Assembly: GCA_940337035.1 (NCBI GenBank)
Contig: CALNHX010005262.1
Span: 1 to 64,000 of the forward strand
Direction of reading: 5' to 3'
Source: Agriotes lineatus
Taxonomy: Eukaryota > Arthropoda > Insecta > Coleoptera > Elateridae
DNA: 64,000 nt
In this document: piece by piece, positions 49,491 to 58,673 of the stretch
Position numbering within the stretch: the stretch's first letter is position 1
How the letters are laid out: each line of letters starts with the position of its first letter
The notes under the pieces: generated by a model
Database searches by the model: none
Told to the model about the DNA's origin: nothing
Seen by the model: the letters and a program-made list of their open reading frames with translations, nothing else
Translations under genes and position numbers: made by a program

Positions 49491-50580
49491 ACTAACCTAA
49501 CCTAACCTGAATCAATGGTTACTGTGATACAGCACTAGAAAGTTTTTGAAAAACGTCCCCAGCCATAAGCAACATATATACGAAAATAAGGGACCATCCG
49601 ACTGAAAATTAATTGCGAAGCGTGAAAAAAATTTTTCTTTGTGGAAAACACTCTGGGGCCTTCGGCGAGGTGCCGCGCAACGTACTTCACCGAAGGATAA
49701 TAACAAGTCACACTGCGCGCCACCTAACCTAACCTTTGCTAACCTAACGTAACCTTAACTGACCTATCCTTACCTAACCTAACCTTACCTATCCTAACCT
49801 AACCTTACATAACCTCACCTAATTTAACGTAACCATACCTAACCTAACCTAACCCTACCCAGCCTAACCTAACCTTACCTTACCTAACCTAACCTTACCG
49901 ATGCTAACTTAACCTGACCTTACCTAACCTAACCCAACCTAAACCAATGGTTACTGAGATACAGCACAATAAAGTATTTGAAAAACGCCCCCCCAGCCTT
50001 AAGCAAAATATATACGAAAATAAGGAACCATCCAAATTGAAAATTAATTGTGAAGCGTGAAAAAAAAAATTCTAATTGGAAAACACTCTAGGGCCTAATA
50101 ACAAGTCACACTGCGCGCCACCTAACCTAACCTTTGCTAACCTCACCTAACCCAACCTAACCTAACCTTAACTAACCTAACCTTACCTTACCTAACCTAA
50201 CCTTACCTATCCTAACCTTACCTAACCTAACGTAACCTTACCTAACCTAACCTAACCCTAACCAGCCTAACCTAACCTTACCTTACCTTACCTAACCTAA
50301 CCTAACCTTACCGATCCTAACTTAACCTGACCTTACCTAACCCAACCTAAACCAATGGTTACTGAGATACAGCACAATAAAGTATTTGTAAAACGCCCCC
50401 CAGCTATAAGCAAAATATATACGAAAATAAGGAACCATCCAAGTTGAAAATTAATTGTGAAGCGTGAAAAAAAAATTCTAATTGGAAAACACTCTGGGGC
50501 CTAATAACAAGTCACACTGCGCGCCACCTAATCTAACCTTACCTAACCTAACCTCACCTAACCTAACCTTACATGATTTA
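49491..50580. repeat. telomere-like CCTAA tracts alternating with a ~170-bp unit
   Basis: Degenerate cctaa/cctta pentamers (the C-strand of TTAGG) occupy about 49491-49510, 49722-49945, 50121-50350 and 50525-50575. Between them a unit starting caatggttactg(t/a)gatacagc and ending aagtcacactgcgcgccacc occurs three times (starts 49513, 49945 and 50353; spacings 432 and 408). The first copy has an insertion (about 49650-49690) absent from the others. This is an interstitial, composite tandem repeat. Confidence 0.88.
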
Positions 50581-50972
50581 GACATTTTAAAGCGAACGCG
50601 CCATAGACTTAGTGTGGGACATTTTAATCTTTACTGTGCTGTATATCAGTAACCGTTGGACTGCCTCAATTGTCCCCAGCAGCAATATTGTTCAGCTCGA
50701 CGAGACGCGTCGAATGGTGTGTAGCACATGTCGATTGGAGTTGGTCGCTAAACTAGATTCAAGCCAACCTAAGCTGCTAACCTTGAATTTGACATCGACT
50801 TACAGTGCCACCAACATATTCATAAATTTGAATTTCCACTTTATTAATGAATGTTGTATATTGACATTCTGGACATTCATGTTCTTCTGTATCCCGTACC
50901 AAGGATAGAGGATTTAATTGGTAATTTAGGTGGAGCTAAATATTTTAGTAAAATTGATTTGAAATTAATGTA

Positions 50973-51382
50973 CTAGGTGACCATAAATGGTTGTGATTTT
51001 TTTTTCTTAGGTTGGCACTGTTAATGTTGGTGGCATTGTAAGTCTATGTCAAATTCGAGGTTAGCAGGTTAGATTTTCCATCAGTCTGTGTCAAAACTGG
51101 TAACCTCGAATTTGACATCGACTTACAGTGCCTCCCAACATTTAGAGCCAGTCTTATAAAGGCCACTAATCTGACGTTAACTTTAACTCGCTGTTAAAAT
51201 AAACAAAAGCGCATCAAAACGTTAGTGCTTATGACATTTTATTCATTAGTAAACAAATTTTGATGCGATTTTGTTTATTTTAACAGCGAATTAAAGTTAA
51301 CGTCGGATTAGTGGCCTTTATAAGACTGGCGGTTAGAGTGACAACCTAAGAAAAAAAGTCACAACCATTTATCGTCACTCGG
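50973..51382. mobile_element. 410-bp MITE with TA target duplication
   Basis: The inverted ends read ctaggtgaccataaatggtt on the left and, on the other strand, ccgagtgacgataaatggtt; similarity continues through a ttttttcttaggttg run. TA flanks both ends (50971-50972 and 51383-51384). Removing the insert and one TA restores the reading frame of the RT remnant, which fixes the boundaries. The TA target suggests a Tc1/mariner-mobilised MITE. It contains another MITE (51145-51332). Confidence 0.85.
51145..51332. mobile_element. 188-bp palindromic MITE, TTA target duplication
   Basis: The arms of ~70 bp beginning (g/c)(a/c)gccagtcttataaagg are near-perfect reverse complements. TTA flanks the element (51142-51144 and 51333-51335), the PIF/Harbinger signature. 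The central agtaaacaaa and ttgatgcgattttgtt text is shared with the element at 57534-57780. It is nested inside the TA-flanked MITE. Confidence 0.8.
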
Positions 51383-51620
51383 TATTTACAAGTACCTGTG
51401 GATGAAGAATCTAAAGAATGTGTAACCATTTCGGCACAATAAGGATTGATTTCGATCAAATAGGCTTTCATATGGGGTTGCTTCCGCCACAGGGAAGATA
51501 ATAATTTGCAAACTCTAAAATTAGTTTTAGAAAAATTTAGTAGTGTGGATTTAAAGGCTAAAAAGAAAAAATGAATTTTTTTTAAGGAGCTCATAAATGC
51601 AATACTTTCACCTGACTGTT

Positions 51621-52769
51621 TGCAATTTGTAAAGTAAACAGATAGTTATTACGAAGGAATACTGAGCAATAGTAATTAAAATTCTTTCTACGACTTTGAG
51701 ATAATAGAATGGGAATTACTAGATTTGGTTGCTATTGTATATTATAGACAAGTTTACAAGAGAAGTGCTTAAGCCCTTAAGCTATCATTAGGATCTAATG
51801 CATTGTATCTCCGTTAAGTCATCAGATGTGAACTCATTAGAGAAGAGCATTTTTCTTATTTAGAATGGTTGTAATTCACAACAGCAAGGATTTTTAATGA
51901 AGAAGATACTTAAATAGAAATTATATTGACTGTTTAAGATCAATGTTTTCTAAAGTGTGGTAGACATGGTAACGTCACAGCTATATCAACGTTTCAAGTC
52001 GCTACTGCAAGTAAAAGAAAAATTTAATTTTGTTGTGTAACTATGTTTTATCGGACTTTTTCCACTGTGTTTTAAAATTTAAATGTGCATTTTGACAAAT
52101 ATATAAATGAGGCCTTCGGCTTACACCTTGCCACATTTACGAACAATAGCCTTATGTGTCACGACCTAACGGGGATAAATATTTTTCATTTCCTTGAATA
52201 TTTACTTTTTTCAAAGCTAATAGCCTCCCAACTGTAATTGTGACTTTAAAGCTGTAACTTACATTACCGGTGAGCACTGCAAGTGCAGAAAGATAATTTT
52301 GAAAATTGAAAATTACAAAAGAAGTTCTCAGGAGCCGCACCCCTTAAAATATATTATTACATGACCACATGACCTATCCCTTCTAGCTATAGAGTATGGC
52401 CCAGCAAAATATAGACATAGTTAAACGAAAAGATACCTAAGCAGGACACGTTAGTCATCCTAGGTTTGCGCTTTAAACATTCCCTCGTGCTATAATCTGT
52501 TGATATGCCCTTAATACATAAATAACTAGTATGCACCACAGGCATTATATTATTATACCCTTGAGCGACTTTTAAACCTTCGGACTTGTAAACTTGTCAC
52601 CCTTGAGCGAGCGTAAACATCTTCATAATGCCCTTGGTACATAAATAATTAACAGTGCCCTGGTCAGTTGGGGTGTTAATATTTTCTGTAACTACTGTTT
52701 TCCTTAATGTGTCTTGATTTTCTGACAGTTTTCCTTCAATATTGTAAATTCTTAGTTTTGGATTGTTTT
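51621..52769. other. pelota intron: no gene seen
   Basis: This is AT-rich with no credible coding frame. The stretch 52490-52660 has two loose copies of a cccttgagcga/cattatgccctt-type sentence, which may be an old duplicated repeat. Confidence 0.4.
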
Positions 52770-52960
52770 TTTACTTCCCTGAAAGACGAAGGAAGTACAT
52801 ATTGTAATCGCGAAAAAATCACCTTCCGAGATTTCTCCAGATCTTCACGTTTCAGGGTCCTTAGATGACAAAAAAGAGGTGTTCTCAATTCCGTCTGTCT
52901 GTTGGCGGTATAACTCAAAAACTATTTGTCGGAGGAAGACGATATTTTGCATAAACATTA
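52770..52960 (-). repeat. fragment of the aaggaagtaaa dispersed repeat
   Basis: On the minus strand it shares gaaacgtgaagatc and a terminal gaagtaaaa hairpin motif with the repeat at 35110-35615. It ends abruptly near the MITE at 52965. Confidence 0.5.
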
Positions 52961-52964
52961 TATA

Positions 52965-53403
52965 CCGGGTGAATGAGACCACCCGTATCAGTATTTTTTT
53001 TAAAGAACGGTGAGTCGTAGAGAGTTGGGATAAAAAAATTTATTATAAAAGTCATACTAAAGAATCGAATGGTGATATTATTATTTCTCGAAAAAGTCAG
53101 CATCACGAGTAGTTTTGTCAACAATGTCCAGAACTCCAAAATTTTAAATGGCACCATAAGTCGAAAAACGTATTGTTCAAAAGATCGTTAAAAAAGAAGA
53201 AAGTTTTGTAGGAAAAATTATTTTACTACTACCACCCCTTTTAAGTAATATTCGATTGAAGTTATTAAATTTGAAATTCGTTGTTAACAAACAAAATTGA
53301 AAAGTCGGCTTTTAAAATCTAGTTACCGAATTAAACAATGTTACACACACGTTTTTTAATGTCAATAACATTTTGAACACTTGTGGTGGTCTCATTCACC
53401 CGG
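52965..53403. mobile_element. 439-bp MITE with ccgggtgaatgagaccac termini
   Basis: The two ends are perfect inverted repeats (ccgggtgaatgagaccac) flanked by tata on both sides (52961-52964 and 53404-53407). TA or TATA is the target duplication. The interior has no credible coding frame. A related ataccgggtg start occurs at about 35108. Confidence 0.8.
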
Positions 53404-53719
53404 TATATAGCTGGAATGAAACCGGTACAATTTCAAACAAATATATACAGGGTGAGCACCTTAAAAAAATAAAATTTTGTTTATTTTTTATTCAACTTAG
53501 TAATAGATACAAGTAATAATTTGTACATAGTGCAGACCAAAAATGGGAGCCAATAGATACAGAATAAATTTTTTACAATACAAAAACAAGGCACAAATTA
53601 GCGCGTTACTAAATATAGTTGCGACGGAGAAATTGGAGAAGCCGGTCCACCGTGGGTCAGGTAGAAATTGCGCATTGGGGCTGCACACGCGGTCCGCCTG
53701 CCATTCGAATTCGATCACC

Positions 53720-54787
53720 ATCCATCCATCCATGGCGCTACAGCCCGATTCGAGCCTTGACCTCCTTTATGCATCGTCCCCATCTGTCTCTATCTAATGC
53801 TGCTGTTCTCCAATTGTGTATTTTCACTGGTCTGCGGCCTTCCATCCTTGATTGAAGTACTCTTTTCAGTGTTCTTTGTGCGTCCATCCTAACGGTGTGT
53901 TCCGCCCATCTCAATCTCTGTATCTTAACAAATTCTGATATGGGTGTTTCTCTGTATTCTCGGTATATTTCATGATTGTACCTGCATCTCCAGTTTCCGT
54001 TCTCTTCTTTTGGTCCGAATATCCTCCTGAGTATCTTCCTTTCAAATGCATCGATGTAGTTTGCCATTTTTTGTGTCATTACCCATACTTCGTAGCCGTA
54101 GGTGATTACAGGTCTTATTATGCTTTTATATATACTGATTTTATTTCTTTTGTGGACATCGTGGGACTTAAATATATTTAGAAGGGCAAAGTAGGCTTTA
54201 TTGGCTTGGTTAATCCTTCTTCTGATTTCTGCTTCTTCGTTGCCATCTTTAGTTATGTTTACTCCCAGGTATATGAAGTTGCTTACCCTTTCTATGTTAT
54301 CATCTCCTATGGTTACGTTTTGAAGTCTTCTACCTGTACGTGTTTGTGTCAGGACTGTGGTTTTGTCTACATTTATAATTACATCCACTTCTTTTGCATA
54401 TTTTCCAGGTCAATGTAGATCTCCCTTGCGTCCATCATTGATCTCCCCATTATATTAATGTCGTCGGCATATGCCGCCATTTGTGATGATTTATTACTCA
54501 GTATGTTGAGGGGGTTAGTTGACATTTTTCGTATGGTGTATTCCAGCTTAATTTTAAATAATAAAGGAGCTAACCCGTTGCCTTGTTGTTGTTTTAGTCC
54601 TCTCGTAATTTCGAAAGGGTCGGTCAGTTGGTTTTGTATTTTCACATATGCCGTTGTCTCTGTCATTGTTGCTTTTGTTAACCTTATAAGCTTTCCTGGG
54701 ATTCCAAATTCATTCATAATATTGTAGAGTTTGTCTCTTTTGACTGAGTCATAAGCTTGGCGGAAATCTGCAAATATTTGGTGTACA
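53720..54787 (-). mobile_element. 5'-truncated LINE, 13-bp target duplication
   Basis: The insertion is bounded by a perfect 13-bp duplication, gaattcgatcacc (53707-53719 and 54788-54800). On the minus strand it encodes the RT palm from ADFRQAYDSVKRDKLY (catalytic Asp), then a GLKQQQGNGLAPLLF block and YADDINIMG (catalytic YADD) at 54379-54787. After one frame change near 54380-54388 the thumb and C-terminal region follow (ERVSNFIYLG, YGYEVWVMT, RRIFGPKEE, RLRWAEHTVRM) to a stop near 53738. The 3' end is a short (GGAT)n tail instead of poly(A). Everything upstream of the palm is missing. Confidence 0.92.
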
Positions 54788-54800
54788 GAATTCGATCACC

Positions 54801-55929
54801 GGTACCTTTTTTTTTGATAATGCACCAATGTTTTCGCGAGGCTGACACTGAAAATAGAGGAATTTTATGCATACATCGCATTTACAAGCTTAGTTCGGAA
54901 TATTTCTCAATGATTCTTAAACTAGTGGAAAACTTATTCTTTCTACATTCAGATATCAAATTACTTTTAACAGCTGCTACAGAAATTGTTTAAATAAAAC
55001 GTACGGGGAAATTGCGGGATAAACTTTAGCATCGACGTATTTTGGAAACGATTACAGATAAGTGTATACATCCAGCGTATGAAATCTGTCAGAAAGAATC
55101 AATAAATTTTTAGTGAAAGAATTATGTGCATTGGCGTATTGATGTAAAAAATATAATTAATTTTCCATTGACATGCCCGGCGTGAAGCTTAAGCATACTA
55201 AAACGGAACAATATTAACAGGGCTCCATAGCGCTGTTAGAAATTGGCCAAAGTGCTTTGTTCACAGTCGCAAGCGCCGCAGTTCATATCCTTCCAGTAAG
55301 GGATTTTTTTATTTGAAAATGTATTTAATTTATTAGAAACATGAATATATTTTTACTCCTTAATTTCATTTATAAAATTATTCAGTGTCACAATGTCGAC
55401 GAGGGAAGTTCTGGGTAAAGCCTTTTACAGATTTTTTTTGTATATTTTACTTCTAATTCTTATTAAATACATTGTGATATATCTTTAATATCTTCTTGTT
55501 TTGCAGCTTATTTCTAGCCCTCCTTCCTTAATCAATTTTACTCTTGTAACTCCAACCCCTAACATACTTGGATTACTTTTAACTATCACCTGTTATCGTA
55601 GTGCTTAGTTGTGATGTATCTTTTGGTTTTACAACTATCACTTCATCCTCGTTACTACTTCATTATATCCGATTTTAACGTTTTCATGACAGTCATTCTT
55701 AAGAGTAAGGAATGCGACTTTAATACTGTCAAGAGATAACAAGAACATATTTTTTAACTGGTTAGTGTTAACATTGCTTTTATTTTGTTAACTTTACAAT
55801 ATAGTGCAATTTAATCGATTATAACCACTAGTCTAATGACCATAATAATGAAATAAAAATGTAATAACTCTTAACTTTACAAGAAGGGAGCCAAAAGAAA
55901 CCAGAATTTATTAATAAAAAATTGTGTTT
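54801..55929. other. pelota intron: no recognised gene
   Basis: This is the right flank of the LINE insertion. A small plus-strand frame (54757-54993), partly inside the LINE edge, ends LLLTAATEIV and could be an older eroded transposase, but I cannot assign it. The rest is AT-rich with no feature. Confidence 0.35.
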
Positions 55930-56235
55930 TTACTTGTTCAAAATTGGGCCACGTTTAAAGTACTTCTTCGCTTTTAATGCAATAAATCTATGGAGACGTT
56001 TTTTCCACTGCTCAAAACAGTATCTAAACTCGTCAGTTTTGATGCCTCCACATCGGCAAAACGTTTCCCTTCGAGGACTTGTTTCATCGGGGAAACAAAG
56101 AAAATCGCGAAGCGAAAGTGAATAAGGAAGGATGTAGGATGGGGTCATGCGGTTTTTGGTCAACTGCTGAACACTCGGCGGGAAACCATTCAAAACATTG
56201 TGTTCTTTGTAAGCTGTAACCCCAACAGGAAACAA
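55930..56235 (-). pseudogene. mariner transposase C-terminal fragment
   Basis: The minus frame contains LRDFLCFPDE, then GGIKTDEFRYCFEQWKKRLH and KYFKRG. This matches the pattern of the mariner transposase C-terminus (D-F-F-L-F-P, then a CFEQWKKR helix and a YFEGD-like end). The final catalytic-region Asp is recognisable, but the preceding domains are absent or shifted. It is a dead fragment. Confidence 0.6.
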
Positions 56236-56960
56236 AATTTTACTGCCGCTCGTTCGTGTAAATCAGCCATCAGGAAATAGGCCTGTTAAGAGTCTCCAAA
56301 ATAAATTCACTGAAGCTGAACGCAGCAGAACAATGCCAGCTGGTACACTGATGCAGATCGGCCCCTAGAACACATACCTTGCAGAGGAAGCCTGTACTGC
56401 AAGGGGTCCACCCTCCCGGAAAAAAATCAAGTGTTTTTGGGGCGCCCCTCAATAATGCTGAGTTTATGACATGCAAAAATCCTGTGATTCGATAATTTTT
56501 TAATATAAAAAGTATCCATGAATCAAAGCCATCTTCAGACGATTCGTCCCAGCTCTGCTACAGCAGAGCAATTATAGCTACAGAAAAAATGTACAAAACA
56601 TTTTTTAATCCTTTGGGCCCTATACAGTCGAGTGACTACGGCAGCAGCCAAATCCCTTACTTTCCATTAGTGTGCACGTATGAGGTTGTAATTCTTACGA
56701 AAAAACAAATTTTGTCAACCAACTTTATAACTCCAACAATAACAAAGTTGGGTACTTATTTTTTCAGCCTCTATACAAGTATAAATTCAAAAATGCTATG
56801 AAATTTCTGAAATGCTATGAAGTTGTGTGTACAATTATTACAAAGATGTCAAATTATTATGACGTACATAGAATTATATGAAGTCATTATGAAATTGTTC
56901 AATTTGAGAGGTCAATTTAGGTGTTAAAAGTCAATATTCAAAATGATCACCTATACTCCA
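56236..56960. other. pelota intron: no gene seen
   Basis: Only short fortuitous frames occur here. The segment 56330-56420 is locally GC-richer but matches nothing I recognise. Confidence 0.35.
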
Positions 56961-57091
56961 TTTATCGGTTGCAGGATATTAATGCCTTGTTTACATATAC
57001 AAAAGTAGGCTGGTAACTAAATCATAACTGATCTGTACGGTAATAGTCCATTACCGTACATGGCAACCATAACCATACAGCAACCGATAAA
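56961..57091. mobile_element. ~131-bp inverted-repeat MITE
   Basis: The left end tttatcggttgc pairs with the right end gcaaccgataaa. A second perfect inverted repeat, tgtacggtaat/attaccgtaca, sits inside with a 5-nt loop. No target duplication was resolved. Confidence 0.55.
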
Positions 57092-57153
57092 CTATTGAAC
57101 AAATCACGGCAGTTATGATAGTCATAACATTCCTAGATATGTTAATAGCTATT

Positions 57154-57516
57154 ACTTGACATCTGCACTGTCAAACTGACATTCTGTTGGCACCACTGCT
57201 ATTTTTCACATTTTAACAATCAAATTACTGCACAGTCTAATAAAAAACACATTATTTTTGAGGTATAGTCAAGACATTTTTTTTTAAATTTGACACTGAC
57301 AGTGCAGATGTCAAATAAATGGAGTATAAGTCTGTATAGTCCATTTACTTGACATCTGCACTGTCAGTGTCAAATTTTTAAAAAAATGCCTTGATACCTC
57401 AAAAATAATGTTTTTTATTAGACTGTACAGTAATTTAATTGTTAAAATGTGAAAAACAGCAGTGGTGCCAACATAATGTCAGTTTGACAGTGCAGATGTC
57501 AAGTAAATGGACTATA
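57154..57516. mobile_element. two inverted copies of a ~180-bp MITE
   Basis: The two copies lie head to head: about 57154-57327 and 57335-57516. Each has terminal repeats containing ttgacatctgcactgtca. The second has perfect ~32-bp ends starting tatagtccatttacttgaca. The interiors, including a ttggcaccactgc / gcagtggtgccaa pair, are reverse complements of each other, so the pair also forms one larger palindrome. Confidence 0.8.
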
Positions 57517-57533
57517 GTTGTCTTGATCATTTA

Positions 57534-57780
57534 GGGTCGGTTGCAGAAAGCAATGTTAAGTCTCATGTTAGCTAACATCGCGTCAAAGTGAACAAAAACG
57601 AATCGAAAGCAATGTTAAGTCTCGTGTTAGCTAACATCGCGTCAAAGTGAACAAAAACGAATCAAATCTCAAATGCTTATGGCAACTAATAGATTAGTAA
57701 ACAAAATTTGATGCGATTTTGTTCACTTTGACGCGATGTTAGCTAACACGAGACTTAACATTGCTTTCTGCAACCGGCCC
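57534..57780. mobile_element. 247-bp palindromic Harbinger-like MITE with internal duplication
   Basis: The ends gggtcggttgcagaaagc and (other strand) gggccggttgcagaaagc are flanked by TTA on both sides, a PIF/Harbinger-type target. In the left arm a 59-bp unit starting gaaagcaatgttaag is tandemly duplicated (57546 and 57605), while the right arm has it once. The centre resembles that of the element at 51145. Confidence 0.8.
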
Positions 57781-58248
57781 TTAGTGATTTAGAGATTTTC
57801 GAATTTGAAAATAAGACAGTCTGAAAGTGACAATTAGAAGTGCTCCAGTTACTTTATCTATATATGTATTATACATATATAGCTAGTAGCGCCTGGAAAC
57901 GGCCGAAAACATTACGGCGCCGACATAGTTTCACTTAGAGTATAACGCGTCTCGTGCGCATGCGTGAGAATTTGAACTCCACCTTTTAAGCAGCGAATTT
58001 TAAACTTGACCGTGAGCTTCACTTCCCACCACATGGATGACGCCCTTCCATACAGCTCACCATATACATTGAAGAGTTGGTCATCTGTCTCACTTACTTC
58101 GTGACCTCCCCACTCATAGCCGCTAGCAACATAGTAGTATAAATATGACTTTATCAGTAAGCAGCAAACACCAATTTAGTAAAAAACATTTGACAAAGAC
58201 TCCTGTACTGCATAAGTAATATAATTTTTCTAATTCGTTGATTTTTAG
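57781..58248. other. end of the pelota intron
   Basis: No element was recognised. The sequence becomes less AT-rich (57890-58130) and ends in a pyrimidine-containing acceptor, gttgatttttag. Small frames are insignificant. Confidence 0.45.
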
Positions 58249-58337
58249 AATTGGATCAGCTGACCGGCGTAGCTGCAATATTGAGGTTTCCTATGCCAGA
58301 ATTGGACGAAGACGACGAAAGCGACACAGAAAACTGA
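58249..58337 (+). CDS. pelo: Pelota, exon 7 (C-terminus)
   Basis: After the acceptor gatttttag, the first two bases (aa) complete the codon begun by exon 6 (c). The exon then encodes LDQLTGVAAILRFPMPELDE and an acidic tail DDESDTEN, with the stop at 58335-58337. QLTG(V/I)AAILRFP is the conserved end of domain 3 in Pelota/Dom34, and an acidic tail follows it in animals. Joined to exons 1-6 the CDS is 1152 nt, 383 aa, close to human PELO (385). The exon is 16 kb from its neighbour and would be missed by a local search. Confidence 0.95.
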
Positions 58338-58619
58338 AGTGTAATTACAAAGAACTGAATTTTTACAAATTTTATATGTTGTCTATTGAATTTAATGTTG
58401 TTCAAGTGGCTTGTTAGTAGTTAATTAAGTTATTGTGTTTCCAGTTAGTTCAATTATATCAATTTTAAGTGAAAATCGAGATTAGCTAATTTTAAAATGT
58501 AGCTAAGTTATTATTGGTCAGGTAATGACGACCTACGACAATATGTACTATACATAATTGTTTTGTAAACTTCGTGCTTATTGTATTGAATTACATTAAG
58601 TAAAACGAGCTTTTCCTAA

Positions 58620-58632
58620 AATAAACTTTATT
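58620..58632. terminator. convergent polyadenylation signals of pelota (+) and pescadillo (-)
   Basis: AATAAA on the plus strand (58620-58625) lies 283 nt after the pelota stop. TTTATT (AATAAA on the minus strand, 58627-58632) lies about 42 nt after the pescadillo stop. They are one base apart, so the two transcripts probably overlap at their 3' ends. Confidence 0.75.
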
Positions 58633-58673
58633 TCTAAACAAGTAACATTTACACAAAAAGGAATGAAGACGTC

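Larger units (their letters stand above)
50890..51620 (+). pseudogene. Ty3/gypsy RT remnant, interrupted by a MITE
   Basis: The first piece (about 50890-50972) encodes VPRIEDLIGNLGGAKYFSKI, the first RT palm block. The second (from 51383) resumes in frame with LQVPVDEESKECVTISA and then decays through stops, ending in an LVLEKFSSVDLKAKKKK-like segment near 51575. The gap is exactly the 410-bp TA-flanked insertion described next. It is only a fragment of pol with no LTRs, unrelated in detail to the errantivirus-like element. Confidence 0.75.
42234..58248 (+). other. pelo: pelota last intron, 16.0 kb, transposon-filled
   Basis: The donor at 42234 (gtaagtg, phase 1) and acceptor at 58247-58248 (gatttttag) join the codon c|aa exactly and complete a normal Pelota C-terminus. 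All other pelota introns are 100 nt or less. The intron contains no host gene that I recognise. It holds the inverted repeat at 43921-46785, mariner fragments, the telomere-like block, MITEs, a gypsy remnant and a LINE, all listed separately. Confidence 0.9.

Noticed and set aside
49512..49723. Minus-strand frames in the telomere-like unit
   Set aside because: They belong to the first of three non-coding repeat units and are not open in the other two.
53543..53855. Plus-strand frames over the LINE 3' end
   Set aside because: They run antisense to the LINE coding sequence and cross its insertion boundary.
54757..54993. Possible P-element/THAP-like transposase fragment
   Set aside because: Similarity was too vague to name a family, and part of it lies within the LINE edge.
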